From an uncultured Alphaproteobacteria bacterium (GTDB lineage: Bacteria; Pseudomonadota; Alphaproteobacteria; Rhizobiales; Aestuariivirgaceae), in contig CALMUW010000015.1 of the NCBI GenBank assembly GCA_937872985.1, forward strand, positions 1-32,897: 32,897 bases of DNA, given 5' to 3'. Within the stretch, counting starts at the first letter, position 1, and every line of letters starts with the position of its first letter. Of the stretch, positions 15,585 to 24,462 are shown in pieces. The notes under the pieces are model-generated. The model was not told where the DNA came from and made no database searches. It was given only the letters and a program-made list of their open reading frames with translations. The position numbers and the translations under genes are program-made.

Positions 15585-16545
15585 ATGGGCGTTGACAAAA
15601 AGAAGCCGGGCCGGGGGCGGATTTATGACTCCATCACCGAGACCATTGGCGATACGCCGCTGGTGAAGCTCGACCGTCTGGCCGCCAGCCATGGGATCAA
15701 GGCCACCATTCTGGCCAAGCTGGAGTTCTTCAATCCCTTGGCCTCGGTCAAGGACCGCATCGGTCTGGCCATGATCGAGGCGCTGGAGCGCGAGGGCAAG
15801 ATCGGTCCCGACACCGTGTTGATCGAGCCCACCTCGGGCAACACCGGCATTGCGCTGGCCTTCGCTGCCGCCGCCAAGGGCATCAAGCTCGTGCTGGTCA
15901 TGCCGGAGTCCATGTCCATGGAACGGCGCAAGATGCTGTCGCTGCTGGGGGCCGAACTGGTGCTGACCGAGGCGGCCAAGGGCATGAAGGGAGCCATCGC
16001 CAAGGCCGATGAGTTGAAGGCGGCCAATGCCCACGCCATCATTCCGCAGCAGTTTGACAATCCGGCCAATCCGGCCATCCACCGCGTCACCACGGCGGAG
16101 GAAATCTGGAATGATACCGGCGGCAAGGTCGATATCTTCGTCTCGGGCGTGGGCACCGGCGGCACCATTACCGGCGTCGGTAGTGTGCTGAAAAGCCGGA
16201 ACCCCAAGGTCAGGATCGTGGCGGTGGAGCCGGCGGTCACCCGTTCTGTCCGGCGGTCAGCCGGGCCCCCACAAGATTCAGGGCATCGGCGCGGGTTTTG
16301 TGCCTGCCATTCTCGATCGCGCGGTGATCGACGAGGTGGTGACGGTCACGAACGAGACGGCCTTTTCCACGGCCCGGGCGCTGGCCCGGCGCGAGGGCAT
16401 TCCCACCGGCATCAGTTCCGGCGCGGCGGTGGCGGCGGCGCTGGAACTGGGCAAGCGCAAGGAAAACGCCGGCAAGACCATCGTGGTCATCGTGCCGTCC
16501 TTCGCCGAGCGCTATCTCTCCACCGCGCTGTTCGACGGGCTGTAA
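15585..16545 (+). pseudogene. cysK: cysteine synthase (CysK-type) gene with a frameshift
   Basis: PLP-dependent O-acetylserine sulfhydrylase, which makes cysteine from O-acetylserine and sulfide. The PLP lysine is Lys56 ([11 protein letters not shown]), the loop TSGNTGIA follows near 88, and the phosphate loop [10 protein letters not shown] is present. Reading frame is lost at about 16236: upstream ends in VAVEPA, and the family sequence SPVLSGG resumes at 16237 in another frame, continuing through [18 protein letters not shown] to a normal C-terminus at 16545. Compared with the usual EPADSPVL, two bases are missing (or one is extra) in a GGCGG stretch. GGAGG precedes the ATG at 15585. All catalytic residues remain and no other decay is seen, so a recent mutation or a sequencing error are both possible. 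Confidence 0.85.
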
Positions 16546-16573
16546 GACATTCTCAATCACGCAATCAGGATGG

Positions 16574-16600
16574 AGCCCGGGCTTCTTTGGCCTGGGCTTT
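16574..16600 (+). terminator. terminator after cysK
   Basis: 9-bp stem 16574-16582 with 16590-16598 (one G-T wobble), loop of 7, then TTTC. It is 28 bases past the cysK stop. Confidence 0.65.
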
Positions 16601-16707
16601 CGGTTCGAGCGGTTTGCGCTTTGATTGCATCAAAGCCACCGCTCTGACTGATTGACGGCGAGCAACTTGTCTGACTTTTGCTGATGCCATCAAAAATCAG
16701 GTTGCTC
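16601..16707 (-). repeat. two-hairpin intergenic repeat, copy A
   Basis: Read on the minus strand this copy begins immediately after the permease stop and forms two hairpins: 16707-16660 (GAGCAAC with GTTGCTC, inner CTGATTTTTG with CAAAAGTCAG) and 16644-16607 (GAGCGGT with ACCGCTC, inner GCTTTGAT with ATCAAAGC). By eye it is about four-fifths identical to the copy at 22998-23095, which lies in the opposite orientation. It sits between convergent genes. Confidence 0.8.
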
Positions 16708-17502
16708 TCAGCCGCGCCTGGCCGATTTCTGCGCCTTGGCCCGCACATAAAGAGTGAAGAGCGCCAGAATGATGGTGCCGACGATGAACAGAAAGGCGGC
16801 GGAGGCAATGGCCGGGCTGATGTTCTCGCGGATGGTGGAAAACATCTGACGGGCCAGGGTGCGCTGGTTCGGCCCGGCGACGAAGAGCGTCAGCACCACT
16901 TCATCCAGCGATGTGGCGAAGGCGAAGACCGCCCCCGACAGGACGCCGGGAATGGCGAGCGGCAGGGTGACTTTCCAGAAGACCGTGGCAGGCGGAGCAC
17001 CCAGGCTGGCGGCGGCGCGTTCCACCCGACGGTCGATGCCGTCCAATGCGGCGGAGACATTCACCACCACGAAGGGAATGGCGAGGACCGTGTGGGCGAT
17101 GATGACACCGGGATAGGTATAGGCCACGCCGAGGCGGACAAAGAGCAACTGCATGCCGACGCCCAGGACCACGGCGGGCACCACCATGGGCAGGAGGAAG
17201 GCCGTCTTGAAGAAACCGGAGAAGGGCAGCAGCCGGTCGCGCAGGCCGAGGGCCGCCAGCGTGCCCAGCACGGTGGCCAGAATGGTGGTGCCGGTGCCGA
17301 CGATGAGGCTGTTGATGATGGCGCGCCGCCAGGAGTCCGCCGTGAACAATTCCCTGAACCAGCGCAGCGAGAAGCCGGGCATGGGATAATTGAGGAAGAT
17401 GGAATCGGTGAAGCCCAGGGGCAGGATCACAAGCAGAGGGGCCATGAGGAAGACCACCACCAGAAGGCCGAAGATGATGCGGCTTGCCTTGAACATGGTC
17501 AC
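16708..17502 (-). CDS. ABC transporter permease, PotC/YdcV type
   Basis: 264 residues with six membrane helices and the permease EAA-type loop (ERAAASLGAPPATVFWKVTLP, positions about 160-180). This is the second inner-membrane subunit of a spermidine/putrescine-class importer. Translation starts with GTG at 17502, overlapping the upstream permease stop (GTGA); an ATG two codons on is the alternative. It is the last gene of the operon, and its stop abuts repeat copy A. Confidence 0.92.
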   Translation of the reverse strand: MTMFKASRIIFGLLVVVFLMAPLLVILPLGFTDSIFLNYPMPGFSLRWFRELFTADSWRRAIINSLIVGTGTTILATVLGTLAALGLRDRLLPFSGFFKTAFLLPMVVPAVVLGVGMQLLFVRLGVAYTYPGVIIAHTVLAIPFVVVNVSAALDGIDRRVERAAASLGAPPATVFWKVTLPLAIPGVLSGAVFAFATSLDEVVLTLFVAGPNQRTLARQMFSTIRENISPAIASAAFLFIVGTIILALFTLYVRAKAQKSARRG

Positions 17503-18683
17503 ACCTTCACCGGCCGGTCATTGGTGAGACGATGATAGACGGCATAGAGCGCCAGCGTGGCGGCAAGCAGGATGATGCCGAGGGCGCCGGCCATGCCCCA
17601 GTTGGCGGTGTTCAGGGAATAGAAGGCAATGACCGCGGAGATCATCTGGTCCCTGGGACCGCCGACGAGGGCGGGCGTGATGTAGTAGCCGATGGCCGAC
17701 ATGAAGACGAGGAGCGCGCCCGAGGCGACACCACGGAGCGACAATGGCAGCAGCACATGCCAGAAGGCGCGGAGCTTGCTGGCCCCCAGCGACTGGGCGG
17801 CGGGCATGAGGTTGCCCGGAATGCCGATCAGCACCGAGAAGATGGGCAGCACCATGAAGGGCAGGAGCACATGGGTCATGGCGATGACCACGCCCATGCG
17901 GTTGAACAGTAGCGGCAGCGGCCCGGAGGTGAGGTGCAGGGCCTGAAGCAGTGAGTTGATCAGCCCCTGATCCTGCAACAGGATGATCCAGGCGGCAGTG
18001 CGCACCAGAAGCGAGGTCCAGAGCGGCAGAAGCACGGCCCCCAGAAGCAACTGGCGCTTCCAGCCCGTCACCGATGCCGCCAGCATGGCGAAGGGATAGC
18101 CGATGGCGATGCACATCAGCGTCACCAGACCGGAGATCACGAAGGTGCGCTTGAAGATGTCGGCATTGTTCGAGGCAGAGGGGGGCAGCGCTTCGATCTG
18201 CCCCTGCGGATTGCGGGTATAGTCAAGCGCGGCCAGAAGATTGCGGTCGGTGTAGCGCGAGCCTGAGGCAGCGGCGATGGCCTCCCAATAGCCGTTGTCC
18301 TGCCAGCGCGGGTCGACGGTGGTGAGATCCAGCGGCCCGGTGGAGCCGCGCGCCGCCGAAAGGGTTTTCATCATCAGGGTGCGGAAGCCGGACTTGGCGC
18401 TGTTCAACCGGCGCACCACGTCGCCCATGGCCTGGTCGTCAGTGGTGGCGCGAATGTCGTCCACCAGGGCCTGGCCCATGATTGGGACGGCAGGGCTGGC
18501 GTGGTCCCAGCGGCGGGCGGCCTCCGTGGTAGAGGGCAGGGTCTTCACCACCACCGGGTCCGACACGGCTTCCGACAGCATGGAGACAATGGGCCAGACG
18601 AAGAACAGGCCCAGGAAGATCACCAGCGGCATCAGCATCAATGCGGCTGCCACATGGCGGCGATATTTGCCGCCGGCGCTCAT
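17499..18683 (-). CDS. ABC transporter permease, PotB type with long periplasmic insert
   Basis: 394 residues. One N-terminal helix (about 12-35) is followed by about 140 mostly polar residues before the remaining five helices begin near 180; the EAA loop (AAQSLGASKLRAFWHVLLP) is present. Ordinary PotB is about 285 residues, so the first periplasmic loop is greatly enlarged; I recall such long forms among putrescine/spermidine-type systems but cannot assign a ligand. The ATG at 18683 overlaps the ATPase stop by 4 bases (ATGA). Confidence 0.9.
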   Translation of the reverse strand: MSAGGKYRRHVAAALMLMPLVIFLGLFFVWPIVSMLSEAVSDPVVVKTLPSTTEAARRWDHASPAVPIMGQALVDDIRATTDDQAMGDVVRRLNSAKSGFRTLMMKTLSAARGSTGPLDLTTVDPRWQDNGYWEAIAAASGSRYTDRNLLAALDYTRNPQGQIEALPPSASNNADIFKRTFVISGLVTLMCIAIGYPFAMLAASVTGWKRQLLLGAVLLPLWTSLLVRTAAWIILLQDQGLINSLLQALHLTSGPLPLLFNRMGVVIAMTHVLLPFMVLPIFSVLIGIPGNLMPAAQSLGASKLRAFWHVLLPLSLRGVASGALLVFMSAIGYYITPALVGGPRDQMISAVIAFYSLNTANWGMAGALGIILLAATLALYAVYHRLTNDRPVKV

Positions 18684-19744
18684 CCCACCACCCAGCAGGC
18701 ATTGGGGGTGAAGGAGGCCGAGACCTTATCACCTTCGTCGAGCACGCCCATGCGATGATCGGACTTGATGATGAAGCGATGGTCGGGTGTGTCCAGCACC
18801 ACGCGCACATGGTCGCCGTGATAGACGCGGTCCAGCACCGTGCCGGGGAAGTCGTTCTCGCGCTCGGCGGTGTGGTCGAAGTGAATGCGCTCCGGGCGGA
18901 TGGAGACGGAGGCCGGCGCGCCCTCAACCAGCCCGGGCCGTGTTTCCACCACCAGCTTGCCGCCGTGTTTCAGGGCAATGGTGGTCCTGTCCTTGGCCAC
19001 CGTGCCGATCACGCCCTCCACCAGATTGGTCTCGCCGATGAATTCGGCGACGAAGCGTGTGCCGGGGCGTTCATAGATTTCGCTGGGCCGGCCGATCTGT
19101 TCGATCTTGCCGTGATTGAAAACGGCAATCCGGTCCGACATGGTGAGCGCCTCGGACTGGTCGTGGGTGACGAAGACGATGGTGAGGCCGAGGCGCTTGT
19201 GCAATTCACGGATGTCGAGCTGCATCTGTTCGCGGAGCTGCTTGTCGAGCGCGCCCAGCGGCTCGTCCATCAGCACCACGGCGGGTTCGAAGACCAGGGC
19301 ACGGGCCAGAGCCACACGCTGCTGCTGACCGCCGGAAAGCTGGCTGGGCTTGCGCTCCTTGTAGGCGCCAAGCTGCACCATATCGAGGGCGCGCTGCACC
19401 CGGGCCGCACTGTCGGCCTTGGCGATGCCCCGCATGTTCAGCGGGAAGGCGACGTTTTCCGCCACGGTCATGTGGGGAAAGAGGGCATAGGACTGGAAGA
19501 CCACGCCCATGTTGCGCTTGTGCGGCGGCAGCCTCTCCACATGCTGGCCGCCGACGATGACCGCGCCGCTGGTGGGGTTCTCGAAGCCCGCGAGCATCAT
19601 GAGAATGGTGGTCTTGCCAGAGCCCGATGGCCCGAGCAGGCTGACGAATTCGCCCTTGTCGATGGCGAGGTCGAGATCCTTGATGACGGTGAGCGGCCCG
19701 AAGGATTTGCTCACGTTCTGGAAAAGAATATAGGGGTCACTCAC
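18680..19744 (-). CDS. ABC transporter ATPase, PotA type
   Basis: 354 residues: Walker A GPSGSGKTT near 39-47, Q loop VFQSYALFPHMTV, signature LSGGQQQRVALARAL, Walker B VVLMDEPLGALD, H loop VTHDQSEAL, then a C-terminal TOBE-type domain from about 235. It energises import by the two permeases that follow. It starts with GTG at 19744, because no ATG fits the frame upstream. It follows the binding protein gene after 119 bases that hold a hairpin. Confidence 0.95.
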   Translation of the reverse strand: MSDPYILFQNVSKSFGPLTVIKDLDLAIDKGEFVSLLGPSGSGKTTILMMLAGFENPTSGAVIVGGQHVERLPPHKRNMGVVFQSYALFPHMTVAENVAFPLNMRGIAKADSAARVQRALDMVQLGAYKERKPSQLSGGQQQRVALARALVFEPAVVLMDEPLGALDKQLREQMQLDIRELHKRLGLTIVFVTHDQSEALTMSDRIAVFNHGKIEQIGRPSEIYERPGTRFVAEFIGETNLVEGVIGTVAKDRTTIALKHGGKLVVETRPGLVEGAPASVSIRPERIHFDHTAERENDFPGTVLDRVYHGDHVRVVLDTPDHRFIIKSDHRMGVLDEGDKVSASFTPNACWVVG

Positions 19745-19821
19745 CGGCCCATTCCCATCTGCGCATTGCCCGTGGCAAGGACTACGGAATTGTTCCGCAA
19801 TAACTGCGTGAAAAGGCTGAA

Positions 19822-19846
19822 CACACGGGGGCCGAACCCCCGTGTG
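19822..19846 (-). terminator. intercistronic hairpin after the binding protein gene
   Basis: 10-bp perfect stem (CACACGGGGG with CCCCCGTGTG), 18 bases past the binding protein stop on the minus strand, without a strong T run. Such hairpins commonly stabilise binding protein mRNA or reduce read-through to the ATPase gene. Confidence 0.6.
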
Positions 19847-19863
19847 CGTCAGAATGGTGAGGC

Positions 19864-20910
19864 TTACTGGCCGAGCCAGGCGTTGAAGCGCTTGGTCAGT
19901 TCCTCGGAATTGTCGATCCAGAAATCGCCGTTGAGTGGGATCGCCCCCTCCATGTTGGCGGGTGTGGTCGGCAGTTCGCCCTGCAGTTCGGCGGGAACGG
20001 CAGCAGCGGCTTCCTTGTTCGGCAGACCATAGGCGATCTTGGCCGGCAGCTTGGCCTGGTTCTCGGGCTTCGAGGTGAAGGCGATGAAGTCCATGGCGGC
20101 GGCGGCGTTCTCCGCACCCTTCAGGATGACCCAGCTGTCCACCGCATAGATGGACCCCGGCCAGACCACCTTGAAGTTCTTCTTCTCGCTGCGGTTGATG
20201 CCGCTGATGCGGCCATTATAGGCGGTGGACATGGCCACTTCGCCGGAGGAGATGAGCTGCAGCGGCTGGGCGCCGGCTTCCCACCAGACGATGTTGGGCT
20301 TCAACTCGTCCAGTTTCTTGAAGGCGCGGTCAACGCCTTCCGGCGTGCCCAGCACCTTGTAGACATCGGCGGGGGCCACGCCGTCAGCCTGGAGCGCGAA
20401 CTCGAGAGTGTACTTGGGGCCCTTGCGCAGGCCGCGCTTGCCGGGGAACTTGGTGACATCCCAGAAGTCGGCCCAGCTCTTGGGGCCATCCTTCAGCTTG
20501 TCGCCGTCATAGGCGATGGCGGTGGACCAGACGATGGCGCCGACGCCGCAATCGGAGACGGCGCTGTCGATGAACTTGTCCTTGCCGCCGAGCTTGGCCC
20601 AGTCGATCTTCTCATAGATGCCGTCGGCGCAGCCCAGGGCCAGTTCCTCGGTTTCCACCTGTACGGCGTCCCAGTTGGGCGCACCGGCCTTCACCTTGGA
20701 TTGCAGCACACCCACGCCGCCGTCCCAGCTTTCATCGAGCACCGGCTTGCCCAGCACTTCCGAGAAGGGTTTGAAATAGATTTCGCGCTGGGCATCCTGA
20801 TAGTTGCCACCCCAGGACACGACCGTGAGGTCGCGGGCCTGGGCCGCCACGCTGCCCAGGGTGAGGGCGGCAAGGGCCGAAGCGAGAAGGAGAGATCTGG
20901 TCAGTTTCAT
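19864..20910 (-). CDS. periplasmic solute-binding protein, PotD/PotF type
   Basis: 348 residues from the ATG at 20910, which has GGAGGA 7 bases upstream. Signal peptide about 1-25 ending in VAAQA, then the fold of spermidine/putrescine-class binding proteins (DLTVVSWGGNYQDAQREIYF; later GEVAMSTAYNGRISG; MDFIAFTSKPENQAKL). The ligand is not evident; the family binds polyamines, but also opines, aminoalkyl and other cationic compounds. It is the first gene of the importer operon, behind the XRE-cupin regulator on the same strand with a 129-base gap. Confidence 0.92.
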   Translation of the reverse strand: MKLTRSLLLASALAALTLGSVAAQARDLTVVSWGGNYQDAQREIYFKPFSEVLGKPVLDESWDGGVGVLQSKVKAGAPNWDAVQVETEELALGCADGIYEKIDWAKLGGKDKFIDSAVSDCGVGAIVWSTAIAYDGDKLKDGPKSWADFWDVTKFPGKRGLRKGPKYTLEFALQADGVAPADVYKVLGTPEGVDRAFKKLDELKPNIVWWEAGAQPLQLISSGEVAMSTAYNGRISGINRSEKKNFKVVWPGSIYAVDSWVILKGAENAAAAMDFIAFTSKPENQAKLPAKIAYGLPNKEAAAAVPAELQGELPTTPANMEGAIPLNGDFWIDNSEELTKRFNAWLGQ

Positions 20911-21039
20911 GGGACGTCCTCCGTTGGTTTTGCTTGGAAGGGAGATTGAGGGATTTTTCCCGCCGGAGCCAAGCACAGATGTGCGGGTCCGCTTGGGCCA
21001 GTTGCGACATGGACAGAATAATCAACAGGCTGTCGCCGA

Positions 21040-21588
21040 TCAGTAGGTCGGCGGGGTCACGGCGGAGAGGATTTCGCTCGTCCCGGGTGCCACATTGCGG
21101 AAGCGGTGGGCAATGCGGCTGTCGAAGTAATAACCATCGCCGGCCCGCAGCACACGCGTTTCCTCGCCGACCGTGAGTTCAATGGCGCCGCGCGTCACCA
21201 TGCCGGCCTCCTGGGCCGGGTGGGTGAAGGCCTCGCCGGTGTCGGCGCCCTCGGCATAGGTTTCGTGGAGCATGAGCAATTGCCGGTTGGGATGGTTCAT
21301 GCCGATCATGCGATAGGAAATGGCCTGGGGCTTGCCGATCTCCACCAGATCGTTGGCGGCATAGAAGGGCGTATAGGGCAGGCGTGACGGCAGATCCATG
21401 AAGAAGCCGGTCAGCGTGGTGCCGAGCGCATCGAGTATGGCGGTCAGGGTGTCGATGGAGGGCGACATGTGATCGCGCTCGATCAGGGAAATGGCGGCAT
21501 GGGAAATGCCGGATCGGAGCGCCAGCTCGCGCCCGGAGAGGTCGCGGCGGTGGCGCAGTTCCCTGAGTTTCTCCCCGATTTTGGGCAT
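21040..21588 (-). CDS. XRE-cupin transcriptional regulator (PuuR-like)
   Basis: 182 residues: helix-turn-helix at about 5-60 (LRELRHRRDLSGRELALRSG then ISHAAISLIERD) and a cupin_2 domain at about 105-175 (HPAQEAGMVTRGAIELTVGE and YYFDSRIAHRFRN). E. coli PuuR, of the same design, represses putrescine catabolism; the cupin half is expected to sense the ligand. The ATG at 21588 has AGGAGG 7 bases upstream. It diverges from the HisD-family gene and lies just upstream of the importer operon, so it probably controls both. Confidence 0.9.
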   Translation of the reverse strand: MPKIGEKLRELRHRRDLSGRELALRSGISHAAISLIERDHMSPSIDTLTAILDALGTTLTGFFMDLPSRLPYTPFYAANDLVEIGKPQAISYRMIGMNHPNRQLLMLHETYAEGADTGEAFTHPAQEAGMVTRGAIELTVGEETRVLRAGDGYYFDSRIAHRFRNVAPGTSEILSAVTPPTY

Positions 21589-21624
21589 TGCACGTCCTCC
21601 TCTTCGCCTAAGGCAGAATAGGGG

Positions 21625-21642
21625 TGTTAAAAATACTAAACA
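21625..21642. promoter_or_regulatory. possible operator between the XRE-cupin gene and the HisD-family gene
   Basis: TGTT (21625-21628) and AACA (21639-21642) form an imperfect dyad in the AT-rich centre of the 121-base divergent gap. Its place suits a regulator site, but the symmetry is weak. Confidence 0.25.
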
Positions 21643-21709
21643 AGCCCTCCCGGGCGCTTGTGGCGCAGGGAGGCACAGGACATGGTTTGAAAAATCCGAG
21701 GAGCAAGCC

Positions 21710-23008
21710 ATGCCAGACCCGTCCGCCAGCTTCACCGGCCGCATTCACCTGTTGAAGTCTCCTGCCCGTTCGGCGGAGGGCGACGCCACGGCGGTGGAAG
21801 GCACGGTCAAGGCGATCATCGCAGCGGTGCGCGAGCGCGGTGATGCGGCGCTGCGCGACTATTCCCTGGCCTTTGACAAGGTGGTGCCGGATGCCTTCGA
21901 GGTGTCCATGGCGGAACGCGCAGCGGCGGTGGCAGCGCTTGACCCGCAAACCCGGGCCGATACGGAATTTGCCATCGCGCAGGTCAAGACCTTTGCCGAA
22001 GCGCAACTCGCCACCATGTTGCCGCTGGAGGTGGAGACGCTGCCGGGCTTGCACCTCGGCCACCGCATCATCCCCATTGCCCGCGTCGGCTGCTATGTGC
22101 CGGGCGGGCGCTATCCCATTCTCTCGGCCCCGGTCATGACGCTGGTTCCGGCCAAGGTGGCGGGCTGCCGCGAGGTCATTGCCTGTCTGCCGCCGGGGGC
22201 GCATGCCGCCATGATCGCGGGCTGTCACCTGTCGGGCGCCGACCGGATTTTCCGCGTGGGCGGGGCGCAGGCCATTGCCGCCATGGCCTTCGGCACCGAG
22301 AGCATTCCCGCCGTCGACAAGATCGTCGGACCGGGCAACGCCTTTGTGAATGAGGCCAAGCGCCAGGTTTTCGGCCAGGTGGGCATCGACCAATTGGCCG
22401 GACCTTCGGAAATCTTCACGCTGGCGGATGAGACGGGCGATGCCGCCATGATCGCCACTGATCTTCTGGCCCAGGCCGAGCATGACGTGCGAACCCGGGT
22501 GGGTCTCATCACCACCAGCCGCGATCTGGCCCGGGCCGTCGTCGTCGAGATCGGCAAGCAGTTGGCGACACTCGCCACCGCCGAGGTGGCGGGGCAGGCC
22601 TGGCGCGACTACGGCCAGATTGCGGTCGCAGAGGACGAACAGGCAATGATCGACTATTCCGATTTCATCGCCGCCGAGCACCTGCAGGTCCACACGCGCG
22701 ATGCGCAGGCGCTGGCCCGGCGTCTGGCGAACTACGGATCCCTGTTCATCGGGCCGCTGGCCAGCGTGGTCTATTCCGACAAGTGCTGCGGCACCAATCA
22801 CACGCTCCCCACCATGGCGGCGGGGCGCTACACCGGGGGCCTGTGGGTGGGCTCCTACGTCAAGGTCTGCACCCACCAGTGGCTGGAGCCCGAGGGCGTG
22901 ATGGCCGTGGCACCGCCCGCCGCGCGCCAGAGCGCCACCGAGGGCATGGCGGGCCACGCCCGCGCCGCGCAACTGCGCCTCGATCTGTTGCAGGTCAGAG
23001 CAACCTGA
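21710..23008 (+). CDS. HisD-family dehydrogenase, sulfopropanediol dehydrogenase-like
   Basis: 432 residues, zinc- and NAD-dependent alcohol dehydrogenase fold. The HisD-type ligands and catalytic residues are present: Gln255 and His258 (LLAQAEHD), Glu323-His324 (AAEHLQ), Asp357 ([14 protein letters not shown]) and His416 (EGMAGHARA). The motifs [26 protein letters not shown] and RYTGGLWVG resemble, as I recall them, the HpsN-like branch rather than histidinol dehydrogenase, whose versions read GLYVPGG and GDY-x-SGTNHVLPT. No other his genes are near. GAGGAG lies 7 bases before the ATG at 21710; the open frame continues upstream but is not family-like. With the PotABCD-like importer and the XRE-cupin regulator it suggests catabolism of an imported small compound. 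The last codons (R-A-T-stop) overlap repeat copy B. Confidence 0.85.
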   Translation: MPDPSASFTGRIHLLKSPARSAEGDATAVEGTVKAIIAAVRERGDAALRDYSLAFDKVVPDAFEVSMAERAAAVAALDPQTRADTEFAIAQVKTFAEAQLATMLPLEVETLPGLHLGHRIIPIARVGCYVPGGRYPILSAPVMTLVPAKVAGCREVIACLPPGAHAAMIAGCHLSGADRIFRVGGAQAIAAMAFGTESIPAVDKIVGPGNAFVNEAKRQVFGQVGIDQLAGPSEIFTLADETGDAAMIATDLLAQAEHDVRTRVGLITTSRDLARAVVVEIGKQLATLATAEVAGQAWRDYGQIAVAEDEQAMIDYSDFIAAEHLQVHTRDAQALARRLANYGSLFIGPLASVVYSDKCCGTNHTLPTMAAGRYTGGLWVGSYVKVCTHQWLEPEGVMAVAPPAARQSATEGMAGHARAAQLRLDLLQVRAT

Positions 23009-23095
23009 TTTTTGGCGGAACCAACAAAAGCCAGATCAGTTGCGCGCCGGATAAGTCAGAGCGGTGGCCTTGAGCCATCAAAGCCAGAACCGCTC
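22998..23095 (+). repeat. two-hairpin intergenic repeat, copy B
   Basis: Inverted relative to copy A at 16601-16707. First hairpin: GCAAC at 23000-23004 with GTTGC at 23039-23043, extended by TGAT/ATCA. Second: GAGCGGT 23059-23065 with ACCGCTC 23089-23095, inner GGCCTTGA with TCAAAGCC. The inner stem differs from copy A on both sides, which keeps pairing. It starts inside the last codons of the HisD-family gene and fills the gap to the convergent response regulator. Confidence 0.8.
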
Positions 23096-23106
23096 CATGG
23101 CCTGAG

Positions 23107-24462
23107 CTATTTGTCCGTCTTGTCCGGATTGGTCAGGCGATAGATGTTGCGCTCGGAAATGCCCATGGCCTTGGCCGCCTTGGCCTTGTTGCCGCCGTGG
23201 ATTTCCAGCATGCGTTTCAGATAGGTGGCGCGCAATTCGTCCAGCGTCGGCTCGTGGTCGAAGCGCAGGTCGAAGACGCCGCGGCTTGAGCCCTGGGTTT
23301 CCGGCAGGGACAGATGGTGCGGCTGGATCATGATGGCGCCGCCCGACATGAGAAGTCCGCGCTCCACCACATTCTTCAGTTCACGGATGTTTCCCGGCCA
23401 GTCATAGGACAGGAGGGCCTGTTCCGCCGAGGGATGAAACTGCTTCTTGAGGTTGCGCATGAAGGGACGCGATTCGAGGAAGTGATGGGCGATGAGCAGA
23501 ATATCGCCGCGCCGGTCGCGCAGGCTCGGCACCTTGATGACGAAGGCCGAGAGCCGATAGTAAAGGTCGCCGCGGAACTTGCCTTCCTTCACATGGTCGG
23601 CGAGATCGCGGTTGGTGGCGGCGATGAAACGCACATTGGCCGAGAGGTCGCGCGTGCCGCCCAGACGGCGGAAGCGGCCGGTTTCGAGAACACGCAGCAG
23701 CTTGGCCTGAATGGACGGACTGATTTCGCCGATTTCGTCGAGGAAGACGGTGCCGCCGTCAGCCACCTCGATCAGGCCTTCCTTCTTGCGGTCGGCCCCG
23801 GTGAAGGCGCCGCGCTCATGGCCGAAGAGTTCGCTCTCCAGCAGGTTTTCCTGCAGGGTGGCGCAGTCGATGGTGAAGAATTGATTGGCGCGGCGCTCAC
23901 TTTCGGCGTGGACACTTCCCGCCACCAGTTCCTTGCCCACGCCGCTTTCGCCTTCGATGAGGACCGTGGTGTCGGCCTTGGCCACGAGCGAGACCAGTTC
24001 CTTGATCTTGAGGAAGGCCTGGCTCTGGCCCACCATGCGCGGGCCGGATTTTCCCTTCACCTGGGTTTCCAGCAATTCGATCTTGCGCCGCATGGTGGCG
24101 GTTTCGATGGCGCGCTTCACCGCCAGTTCCAGCCGCGAGGGCGAGACCGGCTTGATGAGATAGTCCGAGGCCCCGGCCTGCACCGCCTGCACCGCCTGAT
24201 CGATGGAGCCATAGGCGGTGAGAATGATGACGGGGCAATGTTCCGACAGACGCTCCACCGCATCCATGCCGCTGGAGTCGGGCAGGCGGTGATCGAGCAG
24301 GATGAGCAGAGGCTCGTCATTGGGGAAGGTGGTTTCGGCTTCCGCCATGCTGCGCACGCCCACGGCCTCGAAGCCGAGACGCTTCAACTGCCCCACCAGA
24401 AGCCGGTTGAGGGTCGTGTCGTCTTCGATCACAAGAATGGTTCTGGCGGGTGTTACCGTCAT
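23107..24462 (-). CDS. NtrC-family sigma-54-dependent response regulator
   Basis: 451 residues: receiver about 8-120 with Asp57 ([12 protein letters not shown]), AAA+ domain about 143-370 with Walker A GESGVGKE at 171-178, the sigma-54 contact loop GAFTGA at 218-223 and Walker [13 protein letters not shown], then a Fis-type helix-turn-helix at the end ([18 protein letters not shown]). It activates sigma-54 promoters after phosphorylation. The start overlaps the kinase stop by 4 bases (ATGA), so the pair is a two-component system. Its target promoters are not visible in this window; the start of the molybdoenzyme operon lies beyond the right edge and is the natural candidate. Confidence 0.95.
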   Translation of the reverse strand: MTVTPARTILVIEDDTTLNRLLVGQLKRLGFEAVGVRSMAEAETTFPNDEPLLILLDHRLPDSSGMDAVERLSEHCPVIILTAYGSIDQAVQAVQAGASDYLIKPVSPSRLELAVKRAIETATMRRKIELLETQVKGKSGPRMVGQSQAFLKIKELVSLVAKADTTVLIEGESGVGKELVAGSVHAESERRANQFFTIDCATLQENLLESELFGHERGAFTGADRKKEGLIEVADGGTVFLDEIGEISPSIQAKLLRVLETGRFRRLGGTRDLSANVRFIAATNRDLADHVKEGKFRGDLYYRLSAFVIKVPSLRDRRGDILLIAHHFLESRPFMRNLKKQFHPSAEQALLSYDWPGNIRELKNVVERGLLMSGGAIMIQPHHLSLPETQGSSRGVFDLRFDHEPTLDELRATYLKRMLEIHGGNKAKAAKAMGISERNIYRLTNPDKTDK

